A stretch of DNA of 64,000 nucleotides from Falsirhodobacter halotolerans (GTDB lineage Bacteria > Pseudomonadota > Alphaproteobacteria > Rhodobacterales > Rhodobacteraceae). The number at the start of each line of letters is the position of its first letter. The first letter of the stretch is position 1. The translations under genes and the position numbers were made by a program. Positions 27,767-38,376 of the stretch are shown piece by piece. The DNA lies in assembly GCF_022899245.1 (NCBI RefSeq), contig NZ_JALJAZ010000001.1, positions 2,329,001-2,393,000 of the forward strand. The letters run 5' to 3'. The notes below the pieces were generated by a model. It was not told the DNA's origin. It searched no databases and saw only the letters and a program-made list of their open reading frames with translations.

Positions 27767-28453
27767 ATGGCGGCCCTGAAGAAAATCCTGCTGGTGGACG
27801 ACGATGACGATCTGCGCGAGGCGCTGAGCGAACAGCTGGTGATGACCGAGGATTTCGACGTGTTCGAGGCCGACAACGGCGCGGGCGGGATGGAAAAGGC
27901 CAAGGCGGGGCACCATGATCTCGTGATCCTCGATGTCGGCCTGCCGGACACCGACGGGCGCGAATTGTGCCGCCGGATGCGCAAGGCGGGGGTGAAGTGC
28001 CCCATCGTCATGCTGACCGGCCACGACACCGACGCCGACACGATTCTCGGTCTCGACTCCGGCGCCAACGACTACATCACCAAACCGTTCAAGTTTCCGG
28101 TCCTTCTGGCCCGCATCCGCGCGCAGTTGCGCACCCATGAACAGTCCGAGGATGCGGTGTTCCAGCTTGGGCCCTATTCCTTCCGCCCGGCGCAGAAGCT
28201 GCTGGTGGACGACAAGGACCGCAAGATCCGCCTGACGGAGAAGGAAACCAACATCCTGAAGTTCCTTTATCGCGCGACGCAGGGCGTGGTGCCGCGCGAC
28301 GTGCTGCTGCACGAGGTCTGGGGCTACAACGCCGGCGTGACCACCCACACGCTGGAAACCCACATCTATCGCCTGCGCCAGAAGATCGAGCCGGACCCCT
28401 CGAACGCGCGGCTTCTGGTCACCGAAAGCGGCGGATACCGGCTGGTGATCTGA
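27767..28453 (+). CDS. OmpR-family response regulator, orphan
   Basis: A 228-residue two-domain DNA-binding regulator. The receiver has the acidic pocket LLVDDDDDLREAL, phospho-acceptor Asp 56 in LVILDVGLPDTDG, Thr in IVMLTGHDTDAD, and Lys in ITKPFKFPVLLARI. The winged-helix domain has IRLTEKETNILKFLYRA, LLHEVWGYNAGVTTHTLETH and VTESGGYRLVI. No sensor kinase gene is next to it. Rhodobacterales have an orphan essential regulator of this class (CenR, envelope control), which is a possible identity but cannot be settled here. GGAGG precedes the ATG. A terminator follows 93 bases downstream. Confidence 0.9.
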   Translation: MAALKKILLVDDDDDLREALSEQLVMTEDFDVFEADNGAGGMEKAKAGHHDLVILDVGLPDTDGRELCRRMRKAGVKCPIVMLTGHDTDADTILGLDSGANDYITKPFKFPVLLARIRAQLRTHEQSEDAVFQLGPYSFRPAQKLLVDDKDRKIRLTEKETNILKFLYRATQGVVPRDVLLHEVWGYNAGVTTHTLETHIYRLRQKIEPDPSNARLLVTESGGYRLVI

Positions 28454-28546
28454 CCGCCTCTTGCAGGACGGCGGGCGCGTCATATCTGTGTCATGTCGCG
28501 CCTGTGGTGCGACACCTCCCTGTTGGACCTTGCTGGCACATGCCGG

Positions 28547-28573
28547 GGCCGGGCTTTCGCCCGGTCTTTTTTT
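28547..28573 (+). terminator. Rho-independent terminator between the regulator gene and xth
   Basis: CCGGGC (28549-28554) and GCCCGG (28559-28564) form the stem, extended by G-U and G-C pairs, with a TTTC loop and a run of seven T. It ends only 30 bases before the xth start, so xth must have its own promoter or depend on read-through. Confidence 0.88.
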
Positions 28574-28603
28574 ATGGCTTATGGCTGCCAACAGGAGATG
28601 CCC

Positions 28604-29392
28604 ATGCCCTTCACCCTTGCCACCTGGAACATCAACTCGGTCCGCCTGCGCGAACCCCTGGTCCTGCGCCTGCTGACCGAGGAGCTGCCCGACGTTCTGT
28701 GCCTGCAGGAATGCAAGAGCCCGGTGGACAAGATCCCCCTCGATGGGTTCCGCGCGCTTGGCTACAACTGGATCGTGGCGCGGGGGCAGAAGGGATACAA
28801 CGGCGTGGCGATCCTGTCGCGGCTGCCGCTGGTGGATGCGGGCGACCGGGATTTCGCAAATCTGGGCCACGCCCGCCACGTCGCGGCCGCGCTGGAAAAC
28901 GGCGTGACGATCCACAACGTCTATGTCCCCGCAGGCGGCGATGTGCCCGACCGCGAGGTGAATGCAAAATTCGGCCAGAAGCTGGATTTCCTGACCGAGA
29001 TGCGGGACTGGGCGCATGGCGCTCCGCCCGCGAAATCCATCCTCGTGGGCGATCTGAACATCGCCCCGCGCGAGGATGACGTCTGGTCGCACAAGCAGCT
29101 TCTGAAGATCGTCAGCCACACCCCCGTCGAGGTGGAGCATCTGGGCGCCGCGCAGGATGCGGGGCGGTGGGTGGACATCACCCGCAAGGACATCCCCGAC
29201 GGCAAGCTCTACAGCTGGTGGTCCTATCGCGCGGCCGACTGGAACGCGGCGGACAAGGGGCGCAGGCTGGATCACATCTGGGCCACGCCCGACATCGCGA
29301 ACGCCGCCCATTCCAGCCGCGTCCTGCGCGACGCGCGCGGCTGGACCCAACCCTCGGACCACGTTCCGGTTTTTGCCACGTTCGACCTGTGA
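28604..29392 (+). CDS. xth: Exodeoxyribonuclease III
   Basis: AP endonuclease and 3'-5' exonuclease of 262 residues that cuts at abasic sites in base excision repair. It has the EEP fold with TLATWNINSVRLR, LCLQECKSPVDKIP (metal Glu), YNGVAILSRLP, ILVGDLNIAPREDDV, RLDHIWATPDI and the terminal PSDHVPVFATFDL with catalytic Asp-His. AGGAG sits six bases before the ATG at 28604; an ATG six bases upstream overlaps that site and is less likely. The upstream gap contains a strong terminator, and the next gene starts 61 bases downstream. Confidence 0.95.
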   Translation: MPFTLATWNINSVRLREPLVLRLLTEELPDVLCLQECKSPVDKIPLDGFRALGYNWIVARGQKGYNGVAILSRLPLVDAGDRDFANLGHARHVAAALENGVTIHNVYVPAGGDVPDREVNAKFGQKLDFLTEMRDWAHGAPPAKSILVGDLNIAPREDDVWSHKQLLKIVSHTPVEVEHLGAAQDAGRWVDITRKDIPDGKLYSWWSYRAADWNAADKGRRLDHIWATPDIANAAHSSRVLRDARGWTQPSDHVPVFATFDL

Positions 29393-29452
29393 TCCCCTTG
29401 GCGTCCGTCCTTCGGGCGCGCATATAGGTCCAAACCCAAACGGAGGCAGCCG

Positions 29453-30358
29453 ATGTTCGGTCTTGGCGAAACACCCAAACCTGTTGCAAGCGACCTGATC
29501 AAGGACACGACCGAAGCCACCTTCATGGCCGACGTGATCGAGGCAAGCCAGGAGGTGCCCGTCATCGTCGATTTCTGGGCGCCCTGGTGCGGCCCGTGCA
29601 AGACGCTGGGCCCCGCGTTGGAGGCGGAGGTGACCGCCGCCAAGGGCAAGGTGAAGATGGTGAAGGTCGATGTGGACCAGAACCAGCAGATCGCGGCGCA
29701 ATTGCGCATCCAGTCGATCCCCACCGTCTATGCCTTCTTTCAGGGCCAGCCGGTCGACGCCTTCCAAGGGGCCCTGCCGCAATCCGAAATCAAGGCCTTC
29801 GTGGCGAAACTGGCGGGGATGGCCGGGGATGGCGGCCTCTCCGATGCGATCGAGGCGGCCGAGCAGATGCTGGCCGAAGGGGCCGTGGCCGACGCCGCCG
29901 AAACCTTCGCCGCCATTCTGGAGGAGGAGCCGGAGAACGCGCAGGCCTATGGCGGTCTGATCCGCACCCGTCTGGCCGCCGGCGACGTTGACGGGGCGCA
30001 GGCCGCGGCCGACGCCGCCCCCGCCAAGATCGCCACCGCACAAGAGGTGGAGGCCGCCCGCGCCCAGATCGCGCTGGCCCGTCAGGCCGCGAACGCAGGC
30101 CCCGAGGCCGAGTTGCGCGCCACTGTGGAGGCCGATCCCGACAACCATCAGGCCCGGTTCGATCTGGCACAGGCGCTCCACGCCTCGGGCAAGGTGGAGG
30201 AGGCGGTGGATCAACTTCTGGACCTGTTCCGCCGCGACCGGGATTGGAACGACGGGGCGGCCCGGGCGCAGCTTTTCATCATTTTCGACGCGCTGAAACC
30301 GCAGGATCCCATCGTGTTGAAGGGGCGGCGCAAACTGTCGTCGATGATCTTTCTCTGA
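29453..30358 (+). CDS. Thioredoxin-domain co-chaperone (YbbN/CnoX-like)
   Basis: A 301-residue protein with an N-terminal thioredoxin domain (PVIVDFWAPWCGPCKTLGP, Cys 46 and Cys 49) and cis-Pro loop QSIPTVYAFFQGQ, followed by helical TPR-like repeats (about residues 125-270, for example DAAETFAAILEEEPENAQAY). This arrangement is that of YbbN/CnoX, a holdase that hands oxidised clients to chaperones. Unlike Escherichia coli CnoX, which lacks a working pair, the CxxC is complete, so it could be redox active. GGAGG precedes the ATG. The Lon-N and Trm112 genes follow with short gaps. Confidence 0.9.
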   Translation: MFGLGETPKPVASDLIKDTTEATFMADVIEASQEVPVIVDFWAPWCGPCKTLGPALEAEVTAAKGKVKMVKVDVDQNQQIAAQLRIQSIPTVYAFFQGQPVDAFQGALPQSEIKAFVAKLAGMAGDGGLSDAIEAAEQMLAEGAVADAAETFAAILEEEPENAQAYGGLIRTRLAAGDVDGAQAAADAAPAKIATAQEVEAARAQIALARQAANAGPEAELRATVEADPDNHQARFDLAQALHASGKVEEAVDQLLDLFRRDRDWNDGAARAQLFIIFDALKPQDPIVLKGRRKLSSMIFL

Positions 30359-30397
30359 CGCCTTTCCGAACGGGTCGCGCGGACTAGCTTCCCGGCC

Positions 30398-31042
30398 ATG
30401 ATGAATGCCGCCGACCTTCCGGATACGATCCCGCTTTTCCCGCTGTCGGGGGCGCTTCTTCTGCCGCGCGCCCGACTGCCGCTTCACGTCTTCGAACCGC
30501 GTTATCTGCAGATGCTGGAAGATGTGATGGCCACGCGCCACCGCCTTCTGGGCATGGTGCAGCCGCGCGGCGTTCCCGGATCGGGCAAGGAGAAACATCA
30601 GGCCATCGGCTGCGCCGGACGTCTGACGGGGTTTTCCGAGACCGAGGATGGGCGCTACATGATCACCCTGACGGGCGTGTCGCGGTTCCGCCTTGGCACC
30701 ATCGCCACCGAAGACGCCCCGTATATCACGGCGCAGGTGGACTGGAGCAGCTTCGGCCGCGACCTGGGCCATGCCGAAGGCGATGCCGGTTTCGACCGCG
30801 AGGCGTTCATGGCCTTGCTCCAACGCTACTTTCAGGCGATGGACCTCTCCACCGACTGGGGCAGCCTGAACGAGGCGGAGGCGGAGTTGATGATCAACTC
30901 CCTGTCCATGCTGTGCCCCTTCCCGCCCGAGGACAAGCAGGCGCTGCTGGAGGCGCCTTCGCTGGTCACGCGACGGGAAACGCTGGTCACGCTGATCGAA
31001 TTCGCCCTGCGGGGCGGCACCGAGGGAGAGCGCCTGCAATGA
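30398..31042 (+). CDS. LON substrate-binding-domain protein
   Basis: A 214-residue protein that has the Lon N-terminal (PUA-like) domain but no ATPase or protease part. Motifs are [55 protein letters not shown] and a C-terminal helical bundle with [16 protein letters not shown]. Such stand-alone domains are common and of unknown role, perhaps substrate adaptors. The gene lies 39 bases after the thioredoxin gene, and its stop overlaps the Trm112 start by four bases (ATGA). Together the three look like one operon. Confidence 0.88.
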   Translation: MMNAADLPDTIPLFPLSGALLLPRARLPLHVFEPRYLQMLEDVMATRHRLLGMVQPRGVPGSGKEKHQAIGCAGRLTGFSETEDGRYMITLTGVSRFRLGTIATEDAPYITAQVDWSSFGRDLGHAEGDAGFDREAFMALLQRYFQAMDLSTDWGSLNEAEAELMINSLSMLCPFPPEDKQALLEAPSLVTRRETLVTLIEFALRGGTEGERLQ

Positions 31043-31212
31043 CCCAATTCGACCGCCGGATGTTGGAGGCCCTGGTCTGCCCCCTGACGCAATCCACCCT
31101 GACCTATGACGCGGAACGGTCCGAACTGATCTCGCGCGAGGCAAATATGGCCTTCCCGGTGCGCGACGGCATTCCCGTGATGCTGGTGGCCGAAGCGCGC
31201 GAGCTGGATTAG
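31039..31212 (+). CDS. Trm112 family small protein
   Basis: A 57-residue protein of the Trm112/YcaR family. Family members often bind zinc and partner with methyltransferases. Here only one cysteine remains ([16 protein letters not shown]), and the second CxxC is absent, as in many bacterial members. The [21 protein letters not shown] segment is typical. It starts inside the preceding stop (ATGA) and ends in TTAG, where its TAG overlaps the TAA of the convergent hydroxylase. Confidence 0.85.
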   Translation: MTQFDRRMLEALVCPLTQSTLTYDAERSELISREANMAFPVRDGIPVMLVAEARELD

Positions 31213-32423
31213 GGCCGCCGCCCGTCCAGAAGGACGGGCACGTCGCCCGCCACCCCCGCCGCCTGCCGGATGAACCTGCGCCGCAGGCCGGGCAGGGCAT
31301 TCACCGCCCCCAGCCCCAGATCCCGCACCAGACGCAACGCCGGATTGTCATTGGAAAACAGCCGGTTCATCGCGTCCATCCCCAACGCCATCGCCGTGGT
31401 GTCGAACCGCCGCCAACGCTGATACCGCTCCAGCACATCCGTAGCCCCGATATCCTCGCCCCGCCGCGCGGCCTGGATCACCACCTCGGCCAAGGCCGCC
31501 ACGTCGCGCAGCCCCAGGTTCAGCCCCTGCCCCGCCAAGGGATGGACCCCATGCGCCGCATCCCCCACCAGCGCCACGCGCGGCGCCACGAAACGTTCGG
31601 CCAGGCTCAGCGACAGGGGATAGGTGAACCGTGCCCCCGCCAGCCGGATCTCCCCCAGGAAATCGCCGAACCGCGGGCGCAGCGCCTGAAGATATTCGGC
31701 ATCGGGCAGGGCGTGGATCGCCTCGGCCAGCCCGCGCGTCTCGCTCCACACGATGGAGGACATGTTGCCGGGCAGGGGCAGGATCGCCAGGGGGCCGGAG
31801 GGCAGGAACAGTTGATGCGCCACGCCGTCATGGGGGCGGTCATGGGCGATGGCCGTCACCAGCGCCGTCTGGCCGTAATCGTGCCCCCGCCGTGCGATGC
31901 CCGCGCGCGCGGCCACCCCGCTGCCCCGCCCGTCGCAACCCACGATCAGCCGCGCCGCGATCCGGGGGCCCGAAGCCAGCGTGACCTCCCCCCCCCTCTG
32001 CGCCACAACCGTCTCCCCGCTCAGCAGGGTGATGTTCGCCTCGGCCTCCATCGCCTTGCGGAAGGCGGCATAAAGAAAGCGGTCCTCCAGCATGAAGCCC
32101 ATCGGCCCGTCCTCGATCTCGGCCTGATCGAAGGTCAGCACGAAGGGCGATGCGCCAAAGCCCACCTGCCCGTCGCCGGTGCGGATGCGTGCGATCGGCT
32201 GCACCCGGTCCGCCACCCGTTCCCAGACGCCGATCGCCCCCAGCAACCGCCGCGAGGCGAGGGCCAGGGAATAGGCCCGCCCGTCGAACCCCCGCTCCGC
32301 CCGGTCGGGCGCGGGGCGCGCGTCGATGACCACGACCGACAGCCCCGCCTGTGCCAAGGCCAGCGCCAAGGGCGGACCGTTCAGCCCGCCGCCCACGATC
32401 ACGATGTCCGCTTGCGTCTTCAT
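31209..32423 (-). CDS. UbiH/UbiF/COQ6-family flavin hydroxylase
   Basis: FAD-dependent aromatic hydroxylase of about 404 residues for ubiquinone synthesis. Motifs are [20 protein letters not shown] (FAD ADP-binding), [18 protein letters not shown] (the DG motif) and [20 protein letters not shown] (GD motif). Alphaproteobacteria use several paralogues with different ring positions (UbiH, UbiL, UbiM types), and the sequence alone does not say which. No strong ribosome site precedes either candidate start (32423 or 32462); I chose the one at the family N-terminus. It is divergent from the amidase gene. Confidence 0.88.
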   Translation of the reverse strand: MKTQADIVIVGGGLNGPPLALALAQAGLSVVVIDARPAPDRAERGFDGRAYSLALASRRLLGAIGVWERVADRVQPIARIRTGDGQVGFGASPFVLTFDQAEIEDGPMGFMLEDRFLYAAFRKAMEAEANITLLSGETVVAQRGGEVTLASGPRIAARLIVGCDGRGSGVAARAGIARRGHDYGQTALVTAIAHDRPHDGVAHQLFLPSGPLAILPLPGNMSSIVWSETRGLAEAIHALPDAEYLQALRPRFGDFLGEIRLAGARFTYPLSLSLAERFVAPRVALVGDAAHGVHPLAGQGLNLGLRDVAALAEVVIQAARRGEDIGATDVLERYQRWRRFDTTAMALGMDAMNRLFSNDNPALRLVRDLGLGAVNALPGLRRRFIRQAAGVAGDVPVLLDGRRP

Positions 32424-32462
32424 GGATTGATTTAACTGTGGGGGGGTGGGATTGTCTATCAT

Positions 32463-32480
32463 CTATGGTATTTTACATAG
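32463..32480. promoter_or_regulatory. AT-rich inverted repeat between hydroxylase and amidase genes
   Basis: CTATG and CATAG (32463-32467 and 32476-32480) flank eight AT-rich bases in an 86-bp divergent gap. It may mark overlapping promoters or an operator. The gap is clearly more AT-rich than its surroundings. Confidence 0.25.
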
Positions 32481-32509
32481 TTCGGTGTGGGTGATGGTAG
32501 GATGACGCG

Positions 32510-33865
32510 ATGAATTGGCGAACCCAAACGGCAGCGGAGCTGGGACGCGGCATCCAGAGCGGGCAGATAAACCCTGTCGAACTCACCGAAGCTTTTCTGG
32601 ATGCGGCGGAATCCGACCTTGGGCGGCGCATCTATGCCCGCCTCACGCACGACCGCGCCCGGGATGAGGCGATGGCCGCCGCGACCCGGGCCAAGGACGG
32701 ACGGCGGCGCGGCCCGCTGGATGGCGTTCCGATCAGTTGGAAAGATGTGTTCGACACCGCCAACATCCCGACCGAGGCGGGATCGGCCCTTCTGGCCGGC
32801 CGCACACCCCAGACCGACGCGCCCGTGCTGACCACGGCGACGCTGAACGGTCTGGTTTGCCTTGGAAAAACCCATATGAGCGAGCTGGCCTTTTCCGGCC
32901 TCGGCCTCAATCCGGTCACCCAGACCCCCCCCAACATCAACAATCCCGACGCCGTGGCCGGGGGATCGTCCTCCGGGGCGGCGGCCTCGGTCGCGTTCGG
33001 CATGGCGGCGGCGGCAATCGGCATGGACACCGCGGGATCGGTCCGTGGGCCGGCGTGCTGGAACGATCTGGTCGGCCTGAAAACAACGTTCGGGCGGCTT
33101 TCGAATGACGGGATCGTCCCCTCCTGCGAATCGCTGGATACGATCGGCCCCCTGGCCCGCAGCGTGGAGGATTGCGCCCTCCTCCTTTCGGCGCTGGAAG
33201 GGCGGCGGCCCATCGACCTGACGGGATCGGACCTGTCGGGCGCGCGAATCGCCGTTCTGGACACCGTCGCGACCGAAGACCTGCGCGACGCCCCCGCGCA
33301 ATGTTTCGAACGGGCGCTGTCGCGCCTTGGCGGCGCCGGGGCCCATGTCACCGCCCTGCGGTTCGAACCGATCCGCGAGGCGATGTCGTTCTCCGGCCCC
33401 CTGTTCACCGCCGAAGGCTTCGCTATCTGGCGCGACCGGATCGAGGCGCAGCCCGACCTGATGTTCCCCCGCATCCGCGAACGGATCGAGGCAGGACGGG
33501 CGGTCAACGCCGCCGATTACATCGCCCATGTCCGTCGTCTGGACCAGATCCGCCGCAATTGGGCCAGCGCCACCGCCGGATACGACGCGGTGGTCATGCC
33601 CACCTCCCCCATCCTGCCGCCCAACACGCAGCGGCTGATCGACGACGCGGATTACTACACCTCGGAAAATCTTCTGGCGTTGCGCAACACCCGCATCGCC
33701 AACATGCTGGGCCTGTGTTCGCTGACCGTGCCGGGGTCGGTGGCGTCCTGCGGATTCATGCTGATGTGCCCCCCGCTGCAGGAGGAACGCCTGCTCCGTC
33801 TGGGCTATGCGACCGAACGCCTTTTCCTGCCCGGACGGATACAGGCGGGCCTTGTGCGCAACTGA
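32510..33865 (+). CDS. Amidase signature family protein
   Basis: A 451-residue Ser-Ser-Lys amidase. The catalytic Lys is at 78 in VPISWKDVFDTANI; the Ser-rich loop AVAGGSSSGAAASVAFG holds the cis-Ser; the nucleophile lies near Ser 177 in MDTAGSVRGPA. Most relatives have DTGGSIRxPA, so the Ala-Gly-Ser-Val here is a small departure. The family includes amidases, hydrolases for urea derivatives, and GatA. It is not GatA: no gatB/gatC neighbours and a short C-terminus. The substrate is unknown. The aminotransferase gene starts 85 bases downstream. Confidence 0.88.
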   Translation: MNWRTQTAAELGRGIQSGQINPVELTEAFLDAAESDLGRRIYARLTHDRARDEAMAAATRAKDGRRRGPLDGVPISWKDVFDTANIPTEAGSALLAGRTPQTDAPVLTTATLNGLVCLGKTHMSELAFSGLGLNPVTQTPPNINNPDAVAGGSSSGAAASVAFGMAAAAIGMDTAGSVRGPACWNDLVGLKTTFGRLSNDGIVPSCESLDTIGPLARSVEDCALLLSALEGRRPIDLTGSDLSGARIAVLDTVATEDLRDAPAQCFERALSRLGGAGAHVTALRFEPIREAMSFSGPLFTAEGFAIWRDRIEAQPDLMFPRIRERIEAGRAVNAADYIAHVRRLDQIRRNWASATAGYDAVVMPTSPILPPNTQRLIDDADYYTSENLLALRNTRIANMLGLCSLTVPGSVASCGFMLMCPPLQEERLLRLGYATERLFLPGRIQAGLVRN

Positions 33866-33950
33866 TCGCAGGGGAACTTCTGGACCCGACGCGCAACTGC
33901 CGCTATCGTGCGAACAAAAGGGGCAAAAGACCCCGAACACGAGGCAGTCG

Positions 33951-35135
33951 ATGCAGTTTCCCGAAAGGTTTTCGAACCTACCCGAATACGCGTTCCCGCG
34001 TTTGCGCAGTTTGCTGGACACCCACGCCCCCGGGGGCGAGGTCCTGCACATGTCGATCGGCGAACCCAAGCACCCCATGCCGCCCTTCGTGGCGGATGTC
34101 ATGGCCGCGTCGCTGTCGGGGTTCGGCCAGTATCCCGCGAATGACGGCACGCCCGATTTACTGACCGCGATCACCGGCTGGATCGGGCGGCGTTATGGCG
34201 TGGGGCTGGAGGCTGACCGGGTCATGGCCCTGAACGGCACGCGGGAGGGGCTGTTCAACGCGGCCCTCGCCCTGTCGCCGGAAACGAAGAACGGCGCGCG
34301 GCCGGTGATTCTGATGCCGAACCCATTCTATCAGGTCTATGCCATGGCGGCGTTGGCCCTGGGGGCGGAGCCGGTTTACGTGCCCGCCACGGCCGACACG
34401 AATTTCCTGCCCGATTACGCCGCCCTGCCCGCGGGGGTGCTGGACCGCGTGACGATCGCCTATCTCTGCTCGCCCGCCAACCCGCAGGGCGCGATCGCGT
34501 CCGCCGATTACCTGCGCGACCTGCTGGCGCTGGCCGAAAAGCATGATTTCCGCGTCTTTGCCGACGAATGCTACTCCGAAATCTGGCGCGACGCCCCGCC
34601 CCCCGGTGCGTTGGAGATCGCAGCCCGGACCGGCGCCGACCCCGAGCGGGTCTTCGTGTTCCATTCGCTGTCCAAACGCTCCAACCTGCCGGGCCTGCGC
34701 TCGGGCTTCGTTGCGGGAGGGGCGGAGGGGATTCGCCAGATCCGCAAGCTGCGGGCCTTTGCCGGGGCACCGCTGCCCCTTCCGATCCAGGCCGTATCCA
34801 CCGCCGCCTGGAACGACGAGGCGCATGTCGACGCCTCCCGCGCGCTTTACCACCAGAAGTTCGATCTGGCGGACCGGCTGTTCGCCGACATCCCCGGCTA
34901 TCGCACGCCCGAGGGCGGGTTCTTCCTGTGGCTGCCGGTGCCGGATGGCGAGGCCGCGACGCTGCGGCTGTGGAAAGAGACCGGCATCCGCATCCTGCCC
35001 GGCGCGTATCTGTCGCGCACGGTGGACGGGGTGAATCCCGGCGAAGGGTATGTCCGGGTGGCGCTGGTCGCCCCCTATGATGCGACGGAACGGGGCCTGA
35101 CCACCCTGCGCGACTGTCTTTACGGGAAGGATTGA
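33951..35135 (+). CDS. Class I/II aminotransferase (DapC-like)
   Basis: A 394-residue fold-type I PLP enzyme. Residues such as [70 protein letters not shown] and the PLP-lysine motif [15 protein letters not shown] place it near alphaproteobacterial succinyldiaminopimelate aminotransferases. That would give lysine and meso-diaminopimelate for peptidoglycan, but related enzymes use other amino acids. A GAGG site lies near the ATG at 33951. ftsK begins five bases after the stop, suggesting co-transcription. Confidence 0.88.
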   Translation: MQFPERFSNLPEYAFPRLRSLLDTHAPGGEVLHMSIGEPKHPMPPFVADVMAASLSGFGQYPANDGTPDLLTAITGWIGRRYGVGLEADRVMALNGTREGLFNAALALSPETKNGARPVILMPNPFYQVYAMAALALGAEPVYVPATADTNFLPDYAALPAGVLDRVTIAYLCSPANPQGAIASADYLRDLLALAEKHDFRVFADECYSEIWRDAPPPGALEIAARTGADPERVFVFHSLSKRSNLPGLRSGFVAGGAEGIRQIRKLRAFAGAPLPLPIQAVSTAAWNDEAHVDASRALYHQKFDLADRLFADIPGYRTPEGGFFLWLPVPDGEAATLRLWKETGIRILPGAYLSRTVDGVNPGEGYVRVALVAPYDATERGLTTLRDCLYGKD

Positions 35136-35140
35136 GGACG

Positions 35141-38100
35141 ATGGCATCCTATCACGCACGGCAGCGCGACCCGCTTCTGGACGAATCGACGCAGGAATTG
35201 CTGCACCGCCGCGGGCGGGAACTGCTGGGCGTCGGCCTCGTCATCCTCGGCCTTCTGTTCGTCATGATGCTGGGCAGCTATTCGCCCCATGACAAGGGCT
35301 GGATGATGGAGAACGATCAGGCGGTCCAGAACACGCTGGGATCGTTCGGGGCGGCGGTGGCCTCCACCCTGATCGTGGTCGTGGGCAAGGGGGCCTGGGC
35401 CATTCCGGTCATGCTGTTCGTCTGGGGCGGGCGGTTCGTGCTGCATCGCGGGGCGGAACGGGCCATCGGGCGGGCGGTCTTCGCCCTGCTGGGTGTCGCC
35501 GTCGCCGCCGTGTTCGCCGCCACCCATGTGCCGGGGGCGGAGTGGCAGGAGACGTTCGGCTTGGGCGGTCTGTTCGGCGATACGGTTCTGGCCGCGCTGA
35601 TCGGCATCCTGCCCCTGCCCACGGGCGGCGCGCTGAAGCTTCTGTCGCTGACCTCGGGCTTTGTGCTGATGGCCGCGATGCTGTTCGTCACAGGATTTGC
35701 CATGGCCGAGGTGCGGGCGATCTGCCGTTTCCTGCTGGTGGGGCTTATCCTGACCTACACGACGCTTCTGGGACTTCTTGGTCAGTCGGCCTCGGGCGCG
35801 CGGCGGATGGCGGCGACGATGCAGGAACAGCGTCAGGCCCGCCGCGCCCATGTCCAGCAGGACTGGGACGAGGATGCCGTGTTCGAGGAGGCCGAGCCGC
35901 CCGCCCCCCGCGGCGTGGCGGCCTTGGGTGGCGCGATGCGCGGTTTTGCCGCCCGGTTTTCCGCCCCCCGGCCGACCGAGGTGGAGGTTGACCTTCCCGC
36001 GCCCCGATCGCGCGTGGGGGATCTGACCCGCGCCGCCGCCGAACGGCACGATGCGGCCTGGGGCACCCCCGACGCGCTGCACGCCACCCCCACCCCGCGC
36101 CCCCTGCGCGCCGATCCGCGCCCCGAGGAACCCAGCCCCCCGCGCGGCCTTCTGGCGCGCGGCGCGGAAATGATGCGCCGCGTGGTCGATCCCGATCCCC
36201 AGCCCGAGCGGGTGGAGATGCAGTCCGAACCCGAAGACCGCATCAAGGCCCGCATTTCCGACGTGATCCGCACCCGCGCGCATCAGTCGGGCGGCCCGGT
36301 CTCGGCCATCACGGCGGCGGTGCAGCGGCGCGAACCCCCCGTCGCGGGCCGCCGTCGCAGCCCGCAGCCGCTGATCGCCACCCCCCGCCGCGCGGCCGAC
36401 CTGCCCGCCGAACCGCCCGTCACCGCCCGCGCCGTCCCGACGCCGCCCGCCGCGATCCCGCGCCTCGGCAGCCCGCTGGACGAACCGGAGACGACCGCCG
36501 CCGAACGACTTCACGACGATTACGTCGCGCCGGGGATGGAGGACGATCTGGATTGGGCCGACGAGATGGACGCGCTGGACCCGCTTCACGCCTCCTATGC
36601 CTCGGAAGACGATGACGATTGGCCCGAGGAACAGTTCGACGGCGCCCCCCCTGCCCCGCCGAAGGTGCAGCAGACGGTGGCGAAACCCGTCCCCTCGCGT
36701 CAGGCGCGCGCCGAATCCCAACCCGGCCTGCGGTTCGAGGATCGGGTGCAGGAGTATGAACTCCCGCCCCTGTCGCTTCTGGCCAACCCCGACACGATCA
36801 CCCGCCGCCCCCTGTCGGTGGAGGCGCTGGAGGAAAACGCGCGGATGCTGGAATCCGTGCTGGACGATTACGGCGTGAAGGGAGAGATCGTCTCGGTCCG
36901 CCCCGGCCCCGTCGTGACCATGTATGAACTGGAACCGGCCCCGGGTCTGAAGGCCAGCCGCGTCATCGGGCTGGCCGACGACATCGCGCGGTCGATGTCG
37001 GCGCTGTCGGCCCGCGTGTCCACCGTTCCGGGCCGCACGGTCATCGGGATCGAGCTTCCGAACGCCATCCGCGAAAAGGTCATCCTGCGCGAGATCATCT
37101 CCTCGCGCGATTTCGGCGACGGCAACCACCGCCTGCCGCTGGCGCTTGGCAAGGATATCGGCGGCGACCCCGTCGTGGCGAACCTGGCCAAGATGCCCCA
37201 CCTCCTGATCGCGGGGACCACGGGGTCGGGCAAGTCGGTGGCGATCAACACGATGATCCTGTCGCTGCTCTATAAACTGACGCCCGAGGAATGCCGCCTG
37301 ATCATGATCGACCCCAAGATGCTGGAGCTGTCGGTCTATGACGGCATCCCGCATCTGCTGTCCCCCGTGGTGACGGACCCGAAAAAGGCCGTCGTCGCCC
37401 TGAAATGGGTCGTGGGCGAGATGGAGGAACGCTACCGCAAGATGTCCAAGATGGGCGTGCGGAACATCGAAGGCTACAACGGCCGCGTGCGCGAGGCGCT
37501 GGACAAGGGCGAGATGTTCAAGCGCACCATCCAGACCGGCTTCGACGAGGATACGGGCGAGCCGGTGTTCGAGACGGAAGAGTTCCAGCCCGTTCCGATC
37601 CCCTTCATCGTGGTGATCGTGGACGAGATGGCGGACCTGATGATGGTCGCGGGCAAGGAGATCGAGGCCTGCATCCAGCGTCTGGCCCAGATGGCGCGGG
37701 CAAGCGGTATCCACCTGATCATGGCCACGCAGCGCCCCTCGGTCGATGTCATCACCGGCACGATCAAGGCGAACTTCCCCACGCGGATCAGCTTCTCCGT
37801 CACCTCCAAGATCGACAGCCGCACGATCCTGGGCGAACAAGGGGCCGAACAGCTTCTGGGCATGGGCGACATGCTCTATATGGCCGGCGGATCGAAGATC
37901 ACCCGCATCCACGGGCCGTTCGTATCGGACGAGGAAGTGGAGGAGATCGTCAACCACCTCAAATCCTTCGGACCGCCCAGCTACATGTCGGGCGTGGTCG
38001 AAGGGCCGGACGACGACAGCGCCTCGGACATCGACGCGGTTCTGGGTCTGGGCGGCAACACGGACGGCGAGGATTCGCTTTACGATCAGGCGGTGGCCGT

Positions 38101-38260
38101 GGTCGCCAAGGACCGCAAATGCTCCACCTCCTATATCCAGCGCAAGCTGGGCGTCGGATACAACAAGGCCGCCAAGCTGGTGGAGCAGATGGAGGAGCAG
38201 GGCGTCGTCACCCCGGCCAACCATGTGGGCAAACGCGACATCCTTCTGCCGGAACAATGA
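35141..38260 (+). CDS. ftsK: DNA translocase FtsK
   Basis: A 1039-residue septal DNA pump that moves chromosome dimers for XerCD resolution. The N-terminus has four or five membrane helices (from [18 protein letters not shown] to about residue 210). A long, charged, Pro/Ala-rich linker (about 210-540) follows. The RecA-like motor has Walker [20 protein letters not shown] near residue 690 and Walker B-like [14 protein letters not shown]. The gamma winged helix is at the C-terminus ([20 protein letters not shown]). The ATG at 35141 is preferred to an upstream TTG that overlaps the aminotransferase stop. A strong terminator follows. Confidence 0.97.
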   Translation: MASYHARQRDPLLDESTQELLHRRGRELLGVGLVILGLLFVMMLGSYSPHDKGWMMENDQAVQNTLGSFGAAVASTLIVVVGKGAWAIPVMLFVWGGRFVLHRGAERAIGRAVFALLGVAVAAVFAATHVPGAEWQETFGLGGLFGDTVLAALIGILPLPTGGALKLLSLTSGFVLMAAMLFVTGFAMAEVRAICRFLLVGLILTYTTLLGLLGQSASGARRMAATMQEQRQARRAHVQQDWDEDAVFEEAEPPAPRGVAALGGAMRGFAARFSAPRPTEVEVDLPAPRSRVGDLTRAAAERHDAAWGTPDALHATPTPRPLRADPRPEEPSPPRGLLARGAEMMRRVVDPDPQPERVEMQSEPEDRIKARISDVIRTRAHQSGGPVSAITAAVQRREPPVAGRRRSPQPLIATPRRAADLPAEPPVTARAVPTPPAAIPRLGSPLDEPETTAAERLHDDYVAPGMEDDLDWADEMDALDPLHASYASEDDDDWPEEQFDGAPPAPPKVQQTVAKPVPSRQARAESQPGLRFEDRVQEYELPPLSLLANPDTITRRPLSVEALEENARMLESVLDDYGVKGEIVSVRPGPVVTMYELEPAPGLKASRVIGLADDIARSMSALSARVSTVPGRTVIGIELPNAIREKVILREIISSRDFGDGNHRLPLALGKDIGGDPVVANLAKMPHLLIAGTTGSGKSVAINTMILSLLYKLTPEECRLIMIDPKMLELSVYDGIPHLLSPVVTDPKKAVVALKWVVGEMEERYRKMSKMGVRNIEGYNGRVREALDKGEMFKRTIQTGFDEDTGEPVFETEEFQPVPIPFIVVIVDEMADLMMVAGKEIEACIQRLAQMARASGIHLIMATQRPSVDVITGTIKANFPTRISFSVTSKIDSRTILGEQGAEQLLGMGDMLYMAGGSKITRIHGPFVSDEEVEEIVNHLKSFGPPSYMSGVVEGPDDDSASDIDAVLGLGGNTDGEDSLYDQAVAVVAKDRKCSTSYIQRKLGVGYNKAAKLVEQMEEQGVVTPANHVGKRDILLPEQ

Positions 38261-38287
38261 AAAAGGGGCCTTCGGGCCCCTTTGTTT
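38261..38287 (+). terminator. Rho-independent terminator after ftsK
   Basis: AAAGGGGCC (38262-38270) pairs with GGCCCCTTT (38275-38283) around a stable TTCG tetraloop, followed by GTTTC. It begins at the base after the ftsK stop. Confidence 0.85.
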
Positions 38288-38376
38288 CATCCGTTCACGC
38301 GCAAGGCCCCGCCCACTTGCGAAAGGGTGAAAAGATGCGACTGGAAGGGTGGCGATCTGCGTCCTAGATTTGACGC

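Noticed and set aside
27635-31300. A 1221-codon open frame on the minus strand over the regulator, xth and thioredoxin genes
   Set aside because: It is antisense to at least four recognisable genes and its translation has no family similarity; the length is a result of codon bias.
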